Positions 36,401 to 44,687 are shown, counted from the stretch's first letter. The stretch is DNA of 64,000 nt from Antedon mediterranea (GCF_964355755.1 NC_092675.1:7536312-7600311); one strand, 5' to 3'. The notes: generated by a model not told the origin, from the sequence alone. Numbers and translations are program-made.

Positions 36401-38452
36401 TGATTTCAAATTAATGTTTTGTTTTAGATTCAAGTCTGTCTTCCCGTAGTTTTTCTCTTAATGCGATTTTTTCTTGATCGATATCACGTAAGTAACTAGT
36501 CAATTCTAGTAACTGGTCAATTGTAGTATAGCCTAGGTTGAATTCATTCAAATGATATTCCATATTAAGAGTAAATTGGTTGATGCTATAAAATAAAGAG
36601 AGTCTTATACCTTTTGCTAGAGATTGTAAAATACTGGTCCCTGTATGTGTATAGTCACAAATTGAGTACGGCGTCTTATAAAAAATATTCACCAACATTA
36701 TGTTTAGCTTTCATACTTAGGGTCATGGTGTAGTTTACACAGGGAGAGTAAGGGTGGAAATCCCACCCATTCTTCCACATTCCCCTTTGCGCCTAACATA
36801 AATAAACAATGTGTTGTATTAGGCCTAGCTCTCTAATTTACGTTTCTTTAAAAAAAAATCGATTATAAATGGTAGGTTAAAAAAGGTTAAACATTTTATA
36901 ATATAGGGTGAAGCACCCCCATCCTACTATAATCCGCCCTCTATAGACATTTAACTTGCAATCATTTATCATCATCACTTTATATCAGGAGTTCAAAGTA
37001 GGCGAGACAGGTCACAAGTACCTTTTTATTTATACTATGATTATCATCAGGAATGAGGGTACGTTTATTGTAAATACATAATAGAAAAACAACACTTAAG
37101 AAAGAACGACTCAATTATGGAGTCGAAACGTCGTTCTTTTTTAAGCGTTATTTTTCTATTATGTATTATCATCAGGGTTTTATAAAATCAATACTTTTAA
37201 TAGAAACACCGACAGGTACAAAGTTCAGATGAAGCACAACATGTGAAACAAAAAGAAGACTTCCCCGCAGTGCCATCTTCCAGTATAGAATGTGAGTACA
37301 GACACAATGCTACCGGAAACTATAATGTGACAATACAATAGAATTTACCTTTCGATAATAAAGTATAATACATAGACCATGAAAAGAGTGTAGACAGATC
37401 CAAATTACGGTCAACCAACTCTAAACACAAAAGACGAAATAACAAGGCAAGTGTGAACGTGATGAAGTGTTGATATTGATATTAATAGCACTACAATGAT
37501 AGAAATTGACTGTGAAAAATTTGTCAGTCCTATTTCTGGTATAGTTAAGATCCATGCTTGAGGCTATGTTAGGCACCGGTTTATTTCACAGTTACCTTTT
37601 ACAATCTAAAATTAGAGTTTATGAATATACGATTAATTGTAGTGTATACATTTGAATGCCTCCTTGGCGACACCCCTACTCGGCGACACCCCTACTCGGC
37701 GACACCCCTACTCGGCGACACCCCTACTCATGGACATCTCTATTAAGGGGTCACTTTCCCATGAAACAAGTTAGTGACAATGTTTTACCACCGGCAAACC
37801 CCTATCAGACGACACTTCTATTAAGGGGACATTAATCTGTTGGGTCTGTAGTTCAATCTACACATAATATTTCTTTTCCAAGATAGTTTAGACTGATATG
37901 AAACATCTTGACGAATGTGGGAGAGATGACCTCTAATTAGCAGCGAGTGCATTGAACACGAAATTTAGACTTTATATTTTCATTTCACCTGTCCATCAAT
38001 ATCCTTCAATTCAAAGCTGTAATTTTATGATTTTAATTTGACGTCATACCGTACAACATGGAAATACCAAATCGTTATACAAAAAAAAACCTTCCGAATA
38101 ACAATTATTTACTTAGCACCGCAATCAGCGATGTTTAATAATGCAATCAACTTTTATTCCCACGAAATGGTAACAATCGCGACATAAAAGCACTATCCAC
38201 TCTAACGCTCTCTCGCACATGACCGGTCACCTGATTTTACCCATAAAAATAATGGTAAAATTTGTATGATGACATTTTTAAAAACCTCAAGGGCGAACCT
38301 CTTCATTCCATTATTATATGTTTTTATTATGATTATATATTATTCAAGAAATTGATGTGAATTATTCAATTATAAATATAATCTTTTTAATTCATGTGTT
38401 GTCATGAACGTTATTCCTTTTTTCTTCTTCAGCTGAAATGACAAATATGTAG
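3452..38452 (+). CDS. TMEM175: TMEM175-like endolysosomal cation (K+/H+) channel, complete 20-exon gene
   Basis: TMEM175 is a lysosomal/endosomal K+ and H+ channel with two six-helix repeats. Exons: 3452-3697, 15588-15632, 16022-16116, 18604-18655, 19517-19552, 20160-20243, 21180-21251, 22486-22567, 23051-23149, 23953-24007, 24278-24384, 24634-24671, 25678-25722, 27220-27282, 33987-34090, 34227-34307, 35320-35380, 36428-36487, 37216-37291, 38433-38452. They sum to 1521 nt (506 residues plus stop), close to human TMEM175 (504); every junction phase matches. Repeat I has R66-LCA-FSD (F70-D72), then I77 and T80. Repeat II has R268-VHN-FSD (F272-D274), then I279 and T282. These correspond to the family's RxxxFSD motifs and pore Ile/Thr residues. 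The N-terminus is a 60-residue acidic cytosolic stretch; the C-terminal tail (last 31 residues) is polar. The start is the only in-frame Met before the first FSD helix with a plausible leader. Some small-exon borders could shift slightly. Confidence 0.93.
5005..5670. repeat. Diverged tandem repeat, about 4-4.5 copies of roughly 170 bp
   Basis: Recurring blocks appear in the same order: CATATTGATTAGTAT, ACTAATTTGTATAAGGATTG, GGGAGAAATGATGTACTG, TAGGCCTA, ACAACCATAAACAGGCCTA and TGAACCATGCT. Copies start near 5020, 5150, 5300, 5460 and 5630. The array is in TMEM175 intron 1. Confidence 0.75.
6475..6536. repeat. C-rich polypyrimidine tract
   Basis: The run reads CCTCCCTCCCCAATCCCCCC and continues as a near-repeat of CCTCCCC and CCAATCCCCC. 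The complementary strand has many G-runs of 4-6, compatible with G-quadruplex folding. It lies in TMEM175 intron 1 in otherwise AT-rich DNA. Confidence 0.8.
7040..7560 (+). mobile_element. Degenerate L1/Tx1-like retrotransposon fragment (zf-RVT region)
   Basis: A broken reading frame gives WVLELNGNDIN, FNYKLLHRILPRNK and then CDNCGISIGNDEQHYY. This matches the layout after the reverse transcriptase of L1/Tx1-type elements: a K/R-rich 'FQYKIL..RIL' stretch followed by a CxxC zinc-binding motif and a downstream His. A stop follows PRNK and no long ORF survives. The better-preserved fragment at 58.4-59.1 kb shows the same motif order. This is an old, inactive insertion in TMEM175 intron 1. Confidence 0.6.
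8907..9764 (+). mobile_element. 5'-truncated CR1/Jockey-like non-LTR retrotransposon, 3' end of ORF2
   Basis: The ORF 8907-9542 encodes the region just after the reverse-transcriptase core: FKYLGLTFDEQLSWKVHI, then LQRVQNRAARLIL and SSLWNGLPYELR. These motifs are typical of CR1, Rex and Jockey-clade elements. The catalytic RT motifs are missing upstream, so this is a 5'-truncated copy. The 3' UTR holds a GGGCCCCTCGGAAGAGCAG / GAGGGCTACCCTACTGAAA pair and ends in (AAAT)n at 9737-9764, as expected for target-primed insertion. The 211-residue frame is intact, so the copy is fairly young. It sits in TMEM175 intron 1. Confidence 0.85.
10081..11110. mobile_element. Possible longer relative of MITE family 1
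   Basis: The left end, AAGCTTGGTTCCCAT at 10082, and the right end, ATGGGAACCAAGTTTAAAG at 11092-11110, are inverted copies. Each is followed inward by ACGCAACG-like sequence. The first about 110 bp also resemble a whole short family-1 element. The roughly 800-bp interior is AT-rich and shows no transposase. Two independent short elements facing each other would look similar. Confidence 0.45.
11135..11215 (-). repeat. tRNA-derived SINE head
   Basis: On the minus strand there is an A-box-like GCGTGGTGGTTGATATGCTT and then a B-box GGGTTCGAATCTCGGAGC, spaced as in a tRNA. The A-box resembles that of the SINE at 30.85 kb. No full tRNA fold is evident, so I read it as a SINE head or tRNA pseudogene. 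Confidence 0.55.
11436..11930 (+). repeat. SINE family 1 fragment flanked by about 130-bp direct repeats
   Basis: The stretch 11568-11730 is the reverse-oriented body of SINE family 1 (ACTATAAACCGTAGGTTCA, GTGCACTTTAAAGAACC). It is flanked by two close copies of about 130 bp, at 11438-11565 and 11790-11925. Both contain TTGACTCCTTATCCAATAA, TCTCTGCATCCAGAA and GGCACGAAGGGT. The unit therefore looks like a partly duplicated longer element. Confidence 0.7.
12511..12650. mobile_element. MITE family 2, copy 1
   Basis: The long inverted termini contain CTACACTATCAAACTTTT and AACTAGTTTGACAGTGTTGA. The inner palindrome is TGATGTGCCCATATATGG against CCATATTTGGGCACATCA. It is a foldback element in TMEM175 intron 1 with no coding capacity. 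Confidence 0.75.
13880..14185. repeat. Complex tandem repeat with AATTCGGCCAGAAATCTGAC units
   Basis: About ten units of roughly 30 bp combine TTCGGCCAGAAATCTGACAA, GCTCGGATCA and TTCGGC[CT]AACGT. A higher-order unit of about 115 bp containing GAATTAACGTATTTCTC is present twice. It lies in TMEM175 intron 1. Confidence 0.75.
16140..17620. repeat. 1.45-kb C-rich minisatellite, period about 22 bp, almost G-free on the + strand
   Basis: More than sixty variants of CTCCAACACCACACCCACCC with TT or CT variation at the joins. The near-absence of G on + makes several frames open on both strands. Those predicted proteins (Pro/Thr/His-rich on +, Gly/Val/Trp/Cys-rich on -) are artefacts. The array starts about 20 bases after the TMEM175 exon 3 donor, inside intron 3. 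Confidence 0.95.
18205..18470 (+). repeat. tRNA-derived SINE, family 2
   Basis: An A-box GTGGCGCAGTAGTGTGTTGG and B-box GATGTTCGAATCC are correctly spaced. They are followed by a body with GGCAAGATACTTTACTTACC and CCAGGTGTATAAATGGGAAC, and a GCGCTATATGAATAAATAAA tail. This body type is common in SINEs of invertebrate deuterostomes. It lies in TMEM175 intron 3. Confidence 0.85.
20571..20732. mobile_element. MITE family 1, diverged copy
   Basis: Inverted segments: ACGCAAGGACGTAAACGCAA against CGCTTACGTCTTTGCGTTGC, ending in TAGTGGGAGGTC. The TTGACCAATC core is shared with other copies. It lies in TMEM175 intron 6. Confidence 0.7.
24682..25053 (-). repeat. 5S rRNA-derived SINE (SINE3-like)
   Basis: Read on the minus strand, 25053 down to about 24937 is a diverged 5S rRNA: CTACGGCTTTACCACGTTGA, CACCGGTTCTCGTCAGATCA, AAGTTAAGCAACGTTGGGCC and GGGAGACCATCTGGGAATA. 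The internal Pol III control region is recognisable. A non-5S body of about 220 bp follows, ending in an (AAAAT)n tail at 24682-24720. A 5S head, unrelated body and A-rich tail define SINE3-type elements. The ORFs over this region are shadows. It lies in TMEM175 intron 12. Confidence 0.85.
25054..25468. mobile_element. MITE family 1, tandem or nested copies
   Basis: AAGCTTGGTTCCCACTAGCG occurs at 25056, and a second left end GCGTGGTTCCCACTAGCGAC follows about 30 bases later. Right ends, CTAGTGGGAACCACGCTTAA near 25265-25282 and a variant near 25443-25462, face them. The internal CTACGCAACGTAAGAA.ATGC block is repeated. Several insertions or a tandem duplication abut the 5S-derived SINE. Confidence 0.75.
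26030..26303 (-). repeat. tRNA-derived SINE, family 1, copy with complete head
   Basis: The minus strand starts with a type II tRNA-like head: A-box GAATGGCCAAGCGGTTAAGA and B-box AAGGGTTCGAGCC, resembling tRNA-Leu/Ser. It continues into the family-1 body (GGTTTATAGTCCTTATCC on +, TTCTTTAAAGTGCACA). The tail is an A/T-rich stretch near 26010-26040. It lies in TMEM175 intron 13. Confidence 0.8.
26460..26618. mobile_element. MITE family 1 copy
   Basis: Inverted ends: ACCTAACGCAAAGACGGAAG and its counterpart near TTACGTCGCGTCCTATAGTG. The TTGACCAATCACGA / CGTGATTGATCA core forms a central palindrome, ending ACCAAGCTT. Confidence 0.7.
27696..28886. repeat. Near-identical 595-bp tandem duplication
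   Basis: Copies at about 27696-28290 and 28291-28886, both starting GTAAGCAATTTGCAAACAAC. I saw one clear difference (ACCAGCGAATC against ACCAACGAATC). A minus-strand ORF of 70-97 residues (INPIVKVKNSTPYDINNTVM motif) is present in both copies. It is not recognised and has no clear splice context. The duplication lies in TMEM175 intron 14. Confidence 0.9.
30427..30610. mobile_element. MITE family 1, best-preserved copy
   Basis: The left end AAGCTTGGTTCCCACTAGAA and the right end GCTAGTGGGAACCACGCTTA are inverted. Inner arms AACGCAAGGACGTAAACGCA and TTGCGTTACGTCCTTGTGTT pair, around a TGACAAGCGA / TCGCTTGTGA core. Confidence 0.85.
30840..31075 (+). repeat. tRNA-derived SINE with duplicated head
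   Basis: The segment GAGTTGTGGCTTGGTGGTTA occurs twice in tandem as a variant (30847 and 30885) ahead of a B-box GGGTTCAAGTCC near 30927. The body is AT-rich with AAGGAGGATAGTGAATAAAT at its end. The doubled A-box region is unusual. Confidence 0.65.
31594..31714. mobile_element. MITE family 2, copy 2 (left terminus lost)
   Basis: GTGATGTGCCTAAATATGGT and TATATGGGCACATCACATTT are inverted. The right terminus CATAAAGTTTGATAGTATAG is present. Confidence 0.7.
32950..33090. repeat. Purine-rich minisatellite, 16-bp unit GAAACCAGGGAAAGAG
   Basis: About nine variant units with C only in the ACCA positions. It lies in TMEM175 intron 14. ORFs across it are artefacts. Confidence 0.85.
33832..33918. 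mobile_element. MITE family 1 fragment
   Basis: GACGCAAGGCGCAACGTGAT, TTGGTCAATTTACTTGCG and GTGTTGCGTTCAAGTGAAAC match the family's right half. Confidence 0.5.
34497..34553. mobile_element. MITE family 2, right half only
   Basis: GGACACATCACACTTTTTTG and CATAAAGTTGATAGTGTAGA match the right terminus. No left half is visible. It lies in TMEM175 intron 16. Confidence 0.7.
37075..37165. repeat. Long hairpin: 36-bp arms, 19-nt loop
   Basis: The left arm 37075-37110 and right arm 37130-37165 pair at about 33 of 36 positions (TACATAATAGAAAAAC against GTTATTTTTCTATTATGTA at the outer ends). It lies in TMEM175 intron 18. Confidence 0.85.
37662..37729. repeat. Four-copy 16-bp tandem repeat CGGCGACACCCCTACT
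   Basis: Four nearly perfect units, with a related degenerate unit (GACGACACTTCTATTAAGGG) about 90 bp further on. It lies in TMEM175 intron 19. Confidence 0.9.
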
Positions 38453-40096
38453 GCTAGATGGTTGCAGTTGAATCATCACCTAGCAGACTATTTTTGTGCT
38501 TTTGCAACGCAGTAACATTATAACAACATTGGCAGAAACAGAAACCTTCAGACAGCCGATCATCCCTGATTTTTATCTCCCAGTGTGTGATTTTATAGAC
38601 CGTATCAAAACTTCCAAAATGTTTGTACTGTGGCCTACAAGTGTCACAGCAAAACCTTCAAACATCGTGGCAAAATTTCAAGTGCCACGGCAACATTTTA
38701 ACAAATTTCTTCGCAAAAAGCCACGGCAAAGTTTCAAATGTGTTGCCACTTACAGGTCACCGTATGTATGTTCTCAATATAACATTATTATCTGATGCAA
38801 AAGTAGTCACGGCAAAACTTTCAAAATGCCACTGCAAAATGGTTTAAAATTTCGCCGCAAAACTTTTGAAATGCCACGGCAATATGAATTCAAAGTTGTT
38901 ATCGTGTCGGCACTTAAAGGCCACCGTATGTTTGTTCTCAATACAACGTTATGAAGGTTTGCTGCATTGACACAGGCCACCATAGTAATATTTTTTTTAC
39001 TGCAGTACAACATTACTACTGAAGCAAACATAAGCCAACCTTTTGTTGATTTTTGTTTTCATTATTTTTTGCTGTCGTCATGCTGCAAGTTTCTGCTTTT
39101 TAATTCAGTTGCAAGAAAGATTACGATGTGCATGATTTAAATAGATTACGGTAATTTTCGGTGGTGTAAAGTTTCGTTTTGACGCGGATATACAAATAAT
39201 ATTTTCGCTGATTTTTCTTGTACATCATAATGCAAAGAATGTTTACAAATATTTTTATCCAAAATAATAAAATACAAAACGAAACTTTTAAAAGAATAGA
39301 GAGGTATTTATTTATTACAACTATATATTTATTACATACATTTTTTTAGATTTCATGTTGGATTTGTTCTTTAGTTCTAGGCTTAGGAGTATGTAAAGCC
39401 TATTATTTTTTAACAGTACTTTACTGGAATGGAGCATATTGGATTTTCAGGCCCTTGTATATAACTTTTTTAACTATGGTTTGCAGCAATCCCCTCCGGT
39501 CATAATAATAATAATATTAATAATAATACAAGTGCTCAAATACAAGTGTGAGCAATTATAACAAATATAACTGATTTCTAACATCAGTGCAGAAATTGTT
39601 TATTATTTTCTTTCTCCACTTTTGGCCTAGGCTATATTTAATTTTTTTTTAAATAGGGTTTTTTTTCTTCAAATAAATGCTTCAGTCTCGTTGAAAAACA
39701 AATTTTAATTATTTTTATACTTCTAATTTATTCATGCATGAAAATGAATAATATAAATATTTTAAATAAAATGTTTAAAAAAATGTATTCTATTTTCTAT
39801 GTTTTGTCTCGTGTATCGACCTAAATTTAGTTTTTCTTTAATAGAATATAATAATATAGGCCTAATAATGATATAAACAGATACAATGAAGCCTGCATAA
39901 ACACAAAACACGATCGATCGTAAAGATTGAAATATGTCATCATTGGCCTATTCTTCACAAATATCTGTTTACCCTGCACTACTATAATAAATAAGTTAAA
40001 TTGCACTATTCGAAAATAATTATTTAGCTTGGAAATTTCTCATACGTTCGTTGATTCTAAAGCGTTTTCAACGATGCAGAAACAATCGTACCCGTG
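38453..40096. other. Tail-to-tail interval between TMEM175 and the neuregulin-like locus; includes probable 3' UTRs
   Basis: The stop codons of the two convergent genes are 1.64 kb apart. The segment 38600-38960 has irregular repeats of GCCACGGCAAAATTT and two copies of a CACCGTATGT[AT]TGTTCTCAATA block about 180 bp apart. An AATAAA near 39266 could serve TMEM175. No coding exon is recognised. Confidence 0.5.
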
Positions 40097-41596
40097 TCAT
40101 ACTTGCGTTGGCATACTGGGTGAGTGCATACCTGGAGCATATATAGACCTACGGGGAGCATACACAGGCCTACGGGGAGCATAAATAGGTCTACGTGGTG
40201 CATGCTTACTGGTTGTAGGCCTACTCGACGCCCTCTTTTCATCACTGGGAAGCATCTCAAAGACTACGTGACTTCTTTCAACTGTGCCAAGCTCTACTGT
40301 TCTATTTCGGATAGATTTTCTGTAAAATTAAAATAAAGAATAACGTTGTTATTAGTCACAGAGAAACACAGTTTTCGGGGTTTAGTAATAACATAGACCT
40401 ATATCATAGGCTATAATTCTCTGGTTTCCCATGAATATTATTATGCCATTTTTGGTCCCATTTTATAAAAAAAAAATCACATTTTAGGTGCATTCACTTC
40501 AAAGATCAAATTTATACAATATACATAAATATTAAAAATAGGTCTACAACAATATAAATATAATTTGATAATTGGCCCATGCGTTTAATATTAAACAAGA
40601 CTTACCTATATTTTAAATGGGCATAAACACCAAGAACAGTTATCAGGAGAGATGCAACGAAAATAATTCCAATAAAAACCATTGTTTTGTTAACATTCTG
40701 CAACGAATCTGTGGAAAGACAGTGTTGTGAGAGGGATTATACCTATAGCGTCATATTTGACGTGATACTCTGATGTCATTTTACGGCATTTGTCTAATAA
40801 ACTGAACAAATTGTTGAGACCGAATATTTTAGTTGGGTATACAAAATACCAAAAGAAATGTATTAGCTACGAATGGGCAAGCCAATTCAATCAATGGGGT
40901 AGGGGTGGGGACTTTTAAAACAATTATAGTTTTACTCATCAACAGCTATACATTTGTACTCACCTAATGATTTAAAATGATTAAAATTATAGCCTGAAGC
41001 ATCATACAACTCGCACTGTTTACCCGTATAATTGCTTAAACACCTTAAAAAAAAATGTTTAAAGTATTAACAACAACACATCGGTTAATCTGTCGGTCAA
41101 GAAACGTGTATATTAAACCTATTACCAAGAATATTAGAAAGTATTTATAGGAAGCTGCACTCTACACTATCAAAATAGTTTGACAAAAAAGTGTTATGTG
41201 CCCAAATCCTGTAGTGATATGACGTCATCGTCTATATGGTCACATCACATTTTTTTGTCACATAACGTTTGATAATGTAGACATAGCTTAACACTAATCA
41301 ATTAATAACACATTAATATTTATACCGATACTACAATATACCTTATGAAGGTGGATCAGTAAAATATCATACTTACACGCAGTGTGCTAATCCATTAGTT
41401 TCGTAACATGAACCGTGAATGCATGTTATTAGGTTGTCCACACTGCAAAGACGACGGGCTGTCGTCGTCGTCGAGTTTAATACGCTTTCCGTCAGCTCCG
41501 TTACCGTTCCAATTTCTGTAAAGACATCGGTTCCAGTTGTCACCGTGTCCAATAATGTCGTTGTCGCATTCACCAGTGCTGTCGATACGGTTGCGG
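40097..41596 (-). CDS. Neuregulin-like EGF ligand, cassette 2 (stalk + EGF + TM + tail with YAPRRP repeats)
   Basis: Exons in transcription order: complement of 41377-41596, 40964-41043, 40606-40708, 40097-40319; entry phase 1, internal phases 2, 1, 2. It encodes a Thr-rich stalk, an EGF domain with all six cysteines (C190, C198, C203, C212, C214, C223 when numbered from the upstream exon), a short juxtamembrane stretch, one TM helix (about 249-271) and a 73-residue tail. The tail has three APRRPxY heptads and ends PTQV, a class I PDZ-ligand pattern. Joined to the upstream exon (56422-56839) it gives 1044 nt, 347 residues. Joined to its own mini-exon (42087-42099) it gives a shorter form with no signal peptide. 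A membrane-anchored, sheddable ErbB-type ligand is inferred from architecture. An orphan EGF-TM protein of another subfamily is the alternative. Confidence 0.8.
40147..40210 (-). repeat. Coding 21-bp tandem repeat in the cassette 2 tail
   Basis: Three units encode APRRPIY, APRRPVY and APRRSIY. At DNA level they contain CGTAGGCCT, related to the TAGGCCTA motif frequent in the window. Confidence 0.75.
41158..41291. mobile_element. MITE family 2, copy 4
   Basis: CTACACTATCAAAATAGTTT and ATAACGTTTGATAATGTAGA are the inverted ends, around TATGTGCCCA and GTCACATCACAT. It lies in the first intron of cassette 2. Confidence 0.8.
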
Positions 41597-41685
41597 CTGT
41601 AATGAAACGGAAAATCATTTAATCTAAAGTCGGGTTCCCACACAGTCACGTATGACGGATCGACCCGAAATACCAATCAAAAGCT

Positions 41686-41860
41686 GGTTCCAACTAGTAC
41701 ACGTAACTTTCACAACCTCAAGAATGCACAGACTACTGAACAGAAATTTGAAAATGTCGAGTGACAAATCATCCTAACTACGTTTGTGATTGGTCCAAAC
41801 TTGCAACATGCGTTGCGCGTACGTACAGCACTTTTTCTTAATTCTAGTAACTAGTTTGGT
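41686..41860. mobile_element. MITE family 1, diverged copy upstream of cassette 2
   Basis: AGCTGGTTCCAACTAGTACA on the left and TTCTAGTAACTAGTTTGG on the right, with GATTGGTCCAAACTTGCAAC and GCGTTGCGCGTACGTAC inside. Confidence 0.5.
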
Positions 41861-42086
41861 ATGCCCGTCATACCTATGAGTATTATCGCTATGTGCTACA
41901 TTATCAATTAATTAGTGCAGGTCGGCGAGGTCTATAAAATATATTTTAATTAGGCCTATATGATAATCTTTTTAAAACCTAATTATTGATAATTATGTTG
42001 GAATCATAAGTTCATAAATTACATAAAAAAAAGAATAATGAATTATTAAGAAGCCTAATTTTGATAATAATTAATGCATAACTTAC

Positions 42087-42099
42087 TTATATTATTCAT
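42087..42099 (-). CDS. Putative 13-nt alternative first coding exon of cassette 2
   Basis: On the minus strand it reads ATGAATAATATAA followed directly by GTAAGT. The donor leaves one base (phase 1), exactly what the acceptor at 41596 needs, giving M-N-N-I-T and then the stalk. An in-frame TGA precedes it with no other ATG in between. Cassette 1 has the same structure at 48614-48626, with about 130 bp of upstream similarity. Evidence is comparative and by eye. A conserved non-coding element is the alternative. Confidence 0.55.
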
Positions 42100-42232
42100 A
42101 ATTCTTATGTTAAAATAAAACTCTGTAGTTCACTCAAATACAAATGGTTGCTGGTTACACATTAACTGCTTACTTCAAGTAATGCATGTTGACTGAAATC
42201 ACCAATTATATATGTTAGGTTCCACGCATGTG
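42100..42232 (-). promoter_or_regulatory. Conserved upstream block of cassette 2 (putative alternative promoter/5' UTR)
   Basis: It aligns with 48627-48760 upstream of cassette 1. Shared pieces in the same order on the minus strand are CATGCGTGG, ATATAATTGGTGA (ATATTGGAGGTG in cassette 1), GCATTACTTGAAGTAAG and AATTATGAAT. ATATATAA here could act as a TATA box. Confidence 0.5.
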
Positions 42233-42427
42233 CAAACGAACCTGACGTGTTTTCTAATTATAATAAAAAGTGTAGGCCCATATTTATATTTGGCATATTC
42301 GGTGTGGTATCAAGTGCAAATTAACTTGTGAAGTCCGGTTAAAAAACACAAAAGCAAATTTCAGAATCACAATAGGTGTAAAACAATAAATAAACATCTA
42401 TTGTTTCCAATTTCAAAAAGAAAAAGT

Positions 42428-42475
42428 TGCTTGGGTGACACTGAAAGTGGGGAAGCCCACATGATTACGTCAATG
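42428..42475. promoter_or_regulatory. Composite kB-like/CRE-like element, cassette 2 proximal copy
   Basis: TGCTTGGGTGACACTGAAAG, then GGGGAAGCCCACAT and ATTACGTCA. It is one of four copies in the window and lies about 330 bp upstream of the cassette 2 mini-exon ATG. The kB-like core is imperfect in this copy. Confidence 0.5.
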
Positions 42476-42639
42476 TTAATTATGCATGACATCCACAATA
42501 GAGTAATTGTATATGTATGTTGGTAATAATAAGGGACTCTATATAACATGGGAGGGAAGGGAATAGTGTAATATGTTTTATACATTAGTCAGTGAATAAA
42601 ACAATAACCCTCCTAAAATATAACACGATATAAAAATAA

Positions 42640-42680
42640 ACATCTTTTATTTATTTATTTATTTATTTATTTTATATATT
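42640..42680. repeat. (TTTA)n microsatellite
   Basis: Eight or so TTTA units, possibly the tail of a decayed retroelement. Confidence 0.85.
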
Positions 42681-42701
42681 TAGGCAAATTGTTTTCATTG
42701 T

Positions 42702-42748
42702 ATTCGCTCGCGTTGCGCTGAAAGAGGGAAATCCCACGAACGTCAATT
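42702..42748. promoter_or_regulatory. Composite kB-like/CRE-like element, cassette 2 distal copy
   Basis: CGCTGAAAGAGGGAAATCCC followed by ACGAACGTCAA. GGGAAATCCC fits the kB consensus GGGRNWYYCC. It lies about 600 bp upstream of the cassette 2 mini-exon. Confidence 0.5.
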
Positions 42749-42964
42749 TAAAATTTCACTAGAACATTGTACCTATAACAATTGAATATTAATAGTCATA
42801 AGATACTTCCCTGGTAATTAATAGGACGAAATGTATAATAGGAAAATATGTATTATAAATAAATCGGCATTAATAAAAAGACATTCATAAAATAAGTACT
42901 ATTTCTATTAGTATATTTCTAAAATTAAATAAGGGAATTTTACGACAAATTGGCCAATTACAGT

Positions 42965-43275
42965 TTATTTTATTTATTTATTTTAATTTTATTTTATGTC
43001 TTTAGGTAATGTGGCCAAGAATTACCAATAGTAAATTAGTCACTGTCCTATCAGATTAGGTGGTAATCCCCCTGATACATTTTGTGAACCAGTTCACCGG
43101 GGTAACCCCCTCTTCTCGAATAATAAACTGGATTCTTTAAAGTGCACACAGGTTATACTACACTGGACCTACAGTTTATAGTCCTTATCCGAGAAGACTT
43201 GTTCCACCAACAGAACTAGGAGCGAGTCGGCATCGAACCCTTGCCGATGTTGTTGGCCTTAACCGCTCGTTAATT
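42965..43275 (-). repeat. tRNA-derived SINE, family 1, copy 4
   Basis: The body motifs TTCTTTAAAGTGCACACAGG, GGTTTATAGTCCTTATCC-like sequence and CGAACCCTTGCCGATGTTG are conserved. The tRNA head is cut short near 43270. The distal end shares GGTGGTAATCCCCCTGATA and TAGTAAATTAGTCACTGTCC with the 11.6-kb copy. Confidence 0.8.
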
Positions 43276-43419
43276 TTTCATAAAAATTCTTCGACACAGG
43301 CCTACATTAACTGGTTATGAATATGATAAGGACGATAACGCAATATGTACGCATTTTATTAAAATATTGTTATATTAATAATAATAATTTTATTTTAAAA
43401 AGTCGATATTGGCATTAAA

Positions 43420-44260
43420 AAAAGTCCCTGTACTTACAGTAATAGTTTTGACGTTTTTTAATTTTTTTATATAACTGGTTGCTATGAGTATAAAATAATA
43501 ATAATAACAATAAAACGTATATTAATTAATAATATTATCGCATAATTATATTTTGAATATGTTTTGCTCTGTACTATAATAAAGGTAATTTTGTTCAAAA
43601 AATGTCAATTTTATGTTATTATTATTTTTACATAAATTTGTATGATGATGACGCAATAATATGCACATATTGTAATATTACCGCATAACTGAATTTTAAA
43701 ACGTCGATATTTTGGTCATTTTTTTTAGAAACAAAGTTTCTGTACTATAGTACAGGGATTTTGATCACAAATGCACCAAATTGATATTTTTCGACCTAAC
43801 TATGATGATGTCTCTGTATAGTACATGGATTTTTTTCTCCACAAAAACACCAAATTTCGATGTTTTTATTTTTTGACTGGTTAGGTTAGGCCCACAACAA
43901 TATTAGGCCTATGGCATAACAGATAGTTTGGCCTTTTTCAAAACAAAAGCCCTGTAGGTACTTACCAATATAGTAAATGGATTTTTTCTCACAAAATAGG
44001 CAAATTTCGGTCCTTTTATATCTTTTGACATAACTGGTTATCTATAATGACTCAAGCTGATAACACAATATAGCAGTATTATCACATAGGCAATAATTGA
44101 AATTTGGCCCCCTTTTGAAAAAAAAACACATCCCCATTCTATAGTACAGGAACACTTATGTATTGATATAACTGTTTACTATATGACAATATTTTCAAGA
44201 AAAAAATCCCTGCCCTCAGAACAGGAATGTTTTTCTAAAAAAATCGGTCAATTGTCTAAC
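43420..44260. repeat. Highly diverged tandem array of roughly 150-200-bp units
   Basis: Recurring order: CTGTACTATAGTACAGGGAT-like palindrome, TTTTTTCTCACAAAA, CAAATTTCGATGTTTTTAT and GACATAACTGGTTA. At least four degenerate copies are present, between the two EGF cassettes. Confidence 0.5.
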
Positions 44261-44687
44261 TTTTCTTTGACAACCTTAATTCAACTGAAGAAAGAACAAC
44301 ATATTATTTAGTGGAATTTTTTACATCACACTTTTATTCTAATAAAACTCAAAAATATATATAAATATATTAAATTTATCATTTGGTAAGTTATTCAATC
44401 AACGTTATATATGCCTTTACAAAACGATTATCGGTACAATTTAATACAATTTCACAATGGACTATTGTGGCATATTTAATTCTAATATATTTCCTGATTG
44501 AAATAAATGTCAAAATATAATACAAATATAATAAATAATAATAATAATATAAAGAAAATTAAATTAAAATTCATCATAATTGAAATTAATAAAACAATTA
44601 TTCGTCTACAAATTCTTTCACATTTTCAATATGAATATAATTTAGTGAAACAGAAAAGATTAAAATCTTATTCCAGGTCATATAATA

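Noticed and set aside
37662-37729. Possible CRISPR-like array (16-bp units)
   Set aside because: Units are directly adjacent without spacers. It is a short eukaryotic tandem repeat inside an intron.
38496-39031. ORFs of 74-99 codons after the TMEM175 stop
   Set aside because: They run across irregular GCCACGGCAAAA repeats in the probable 3' UTR. No similarity recognised.
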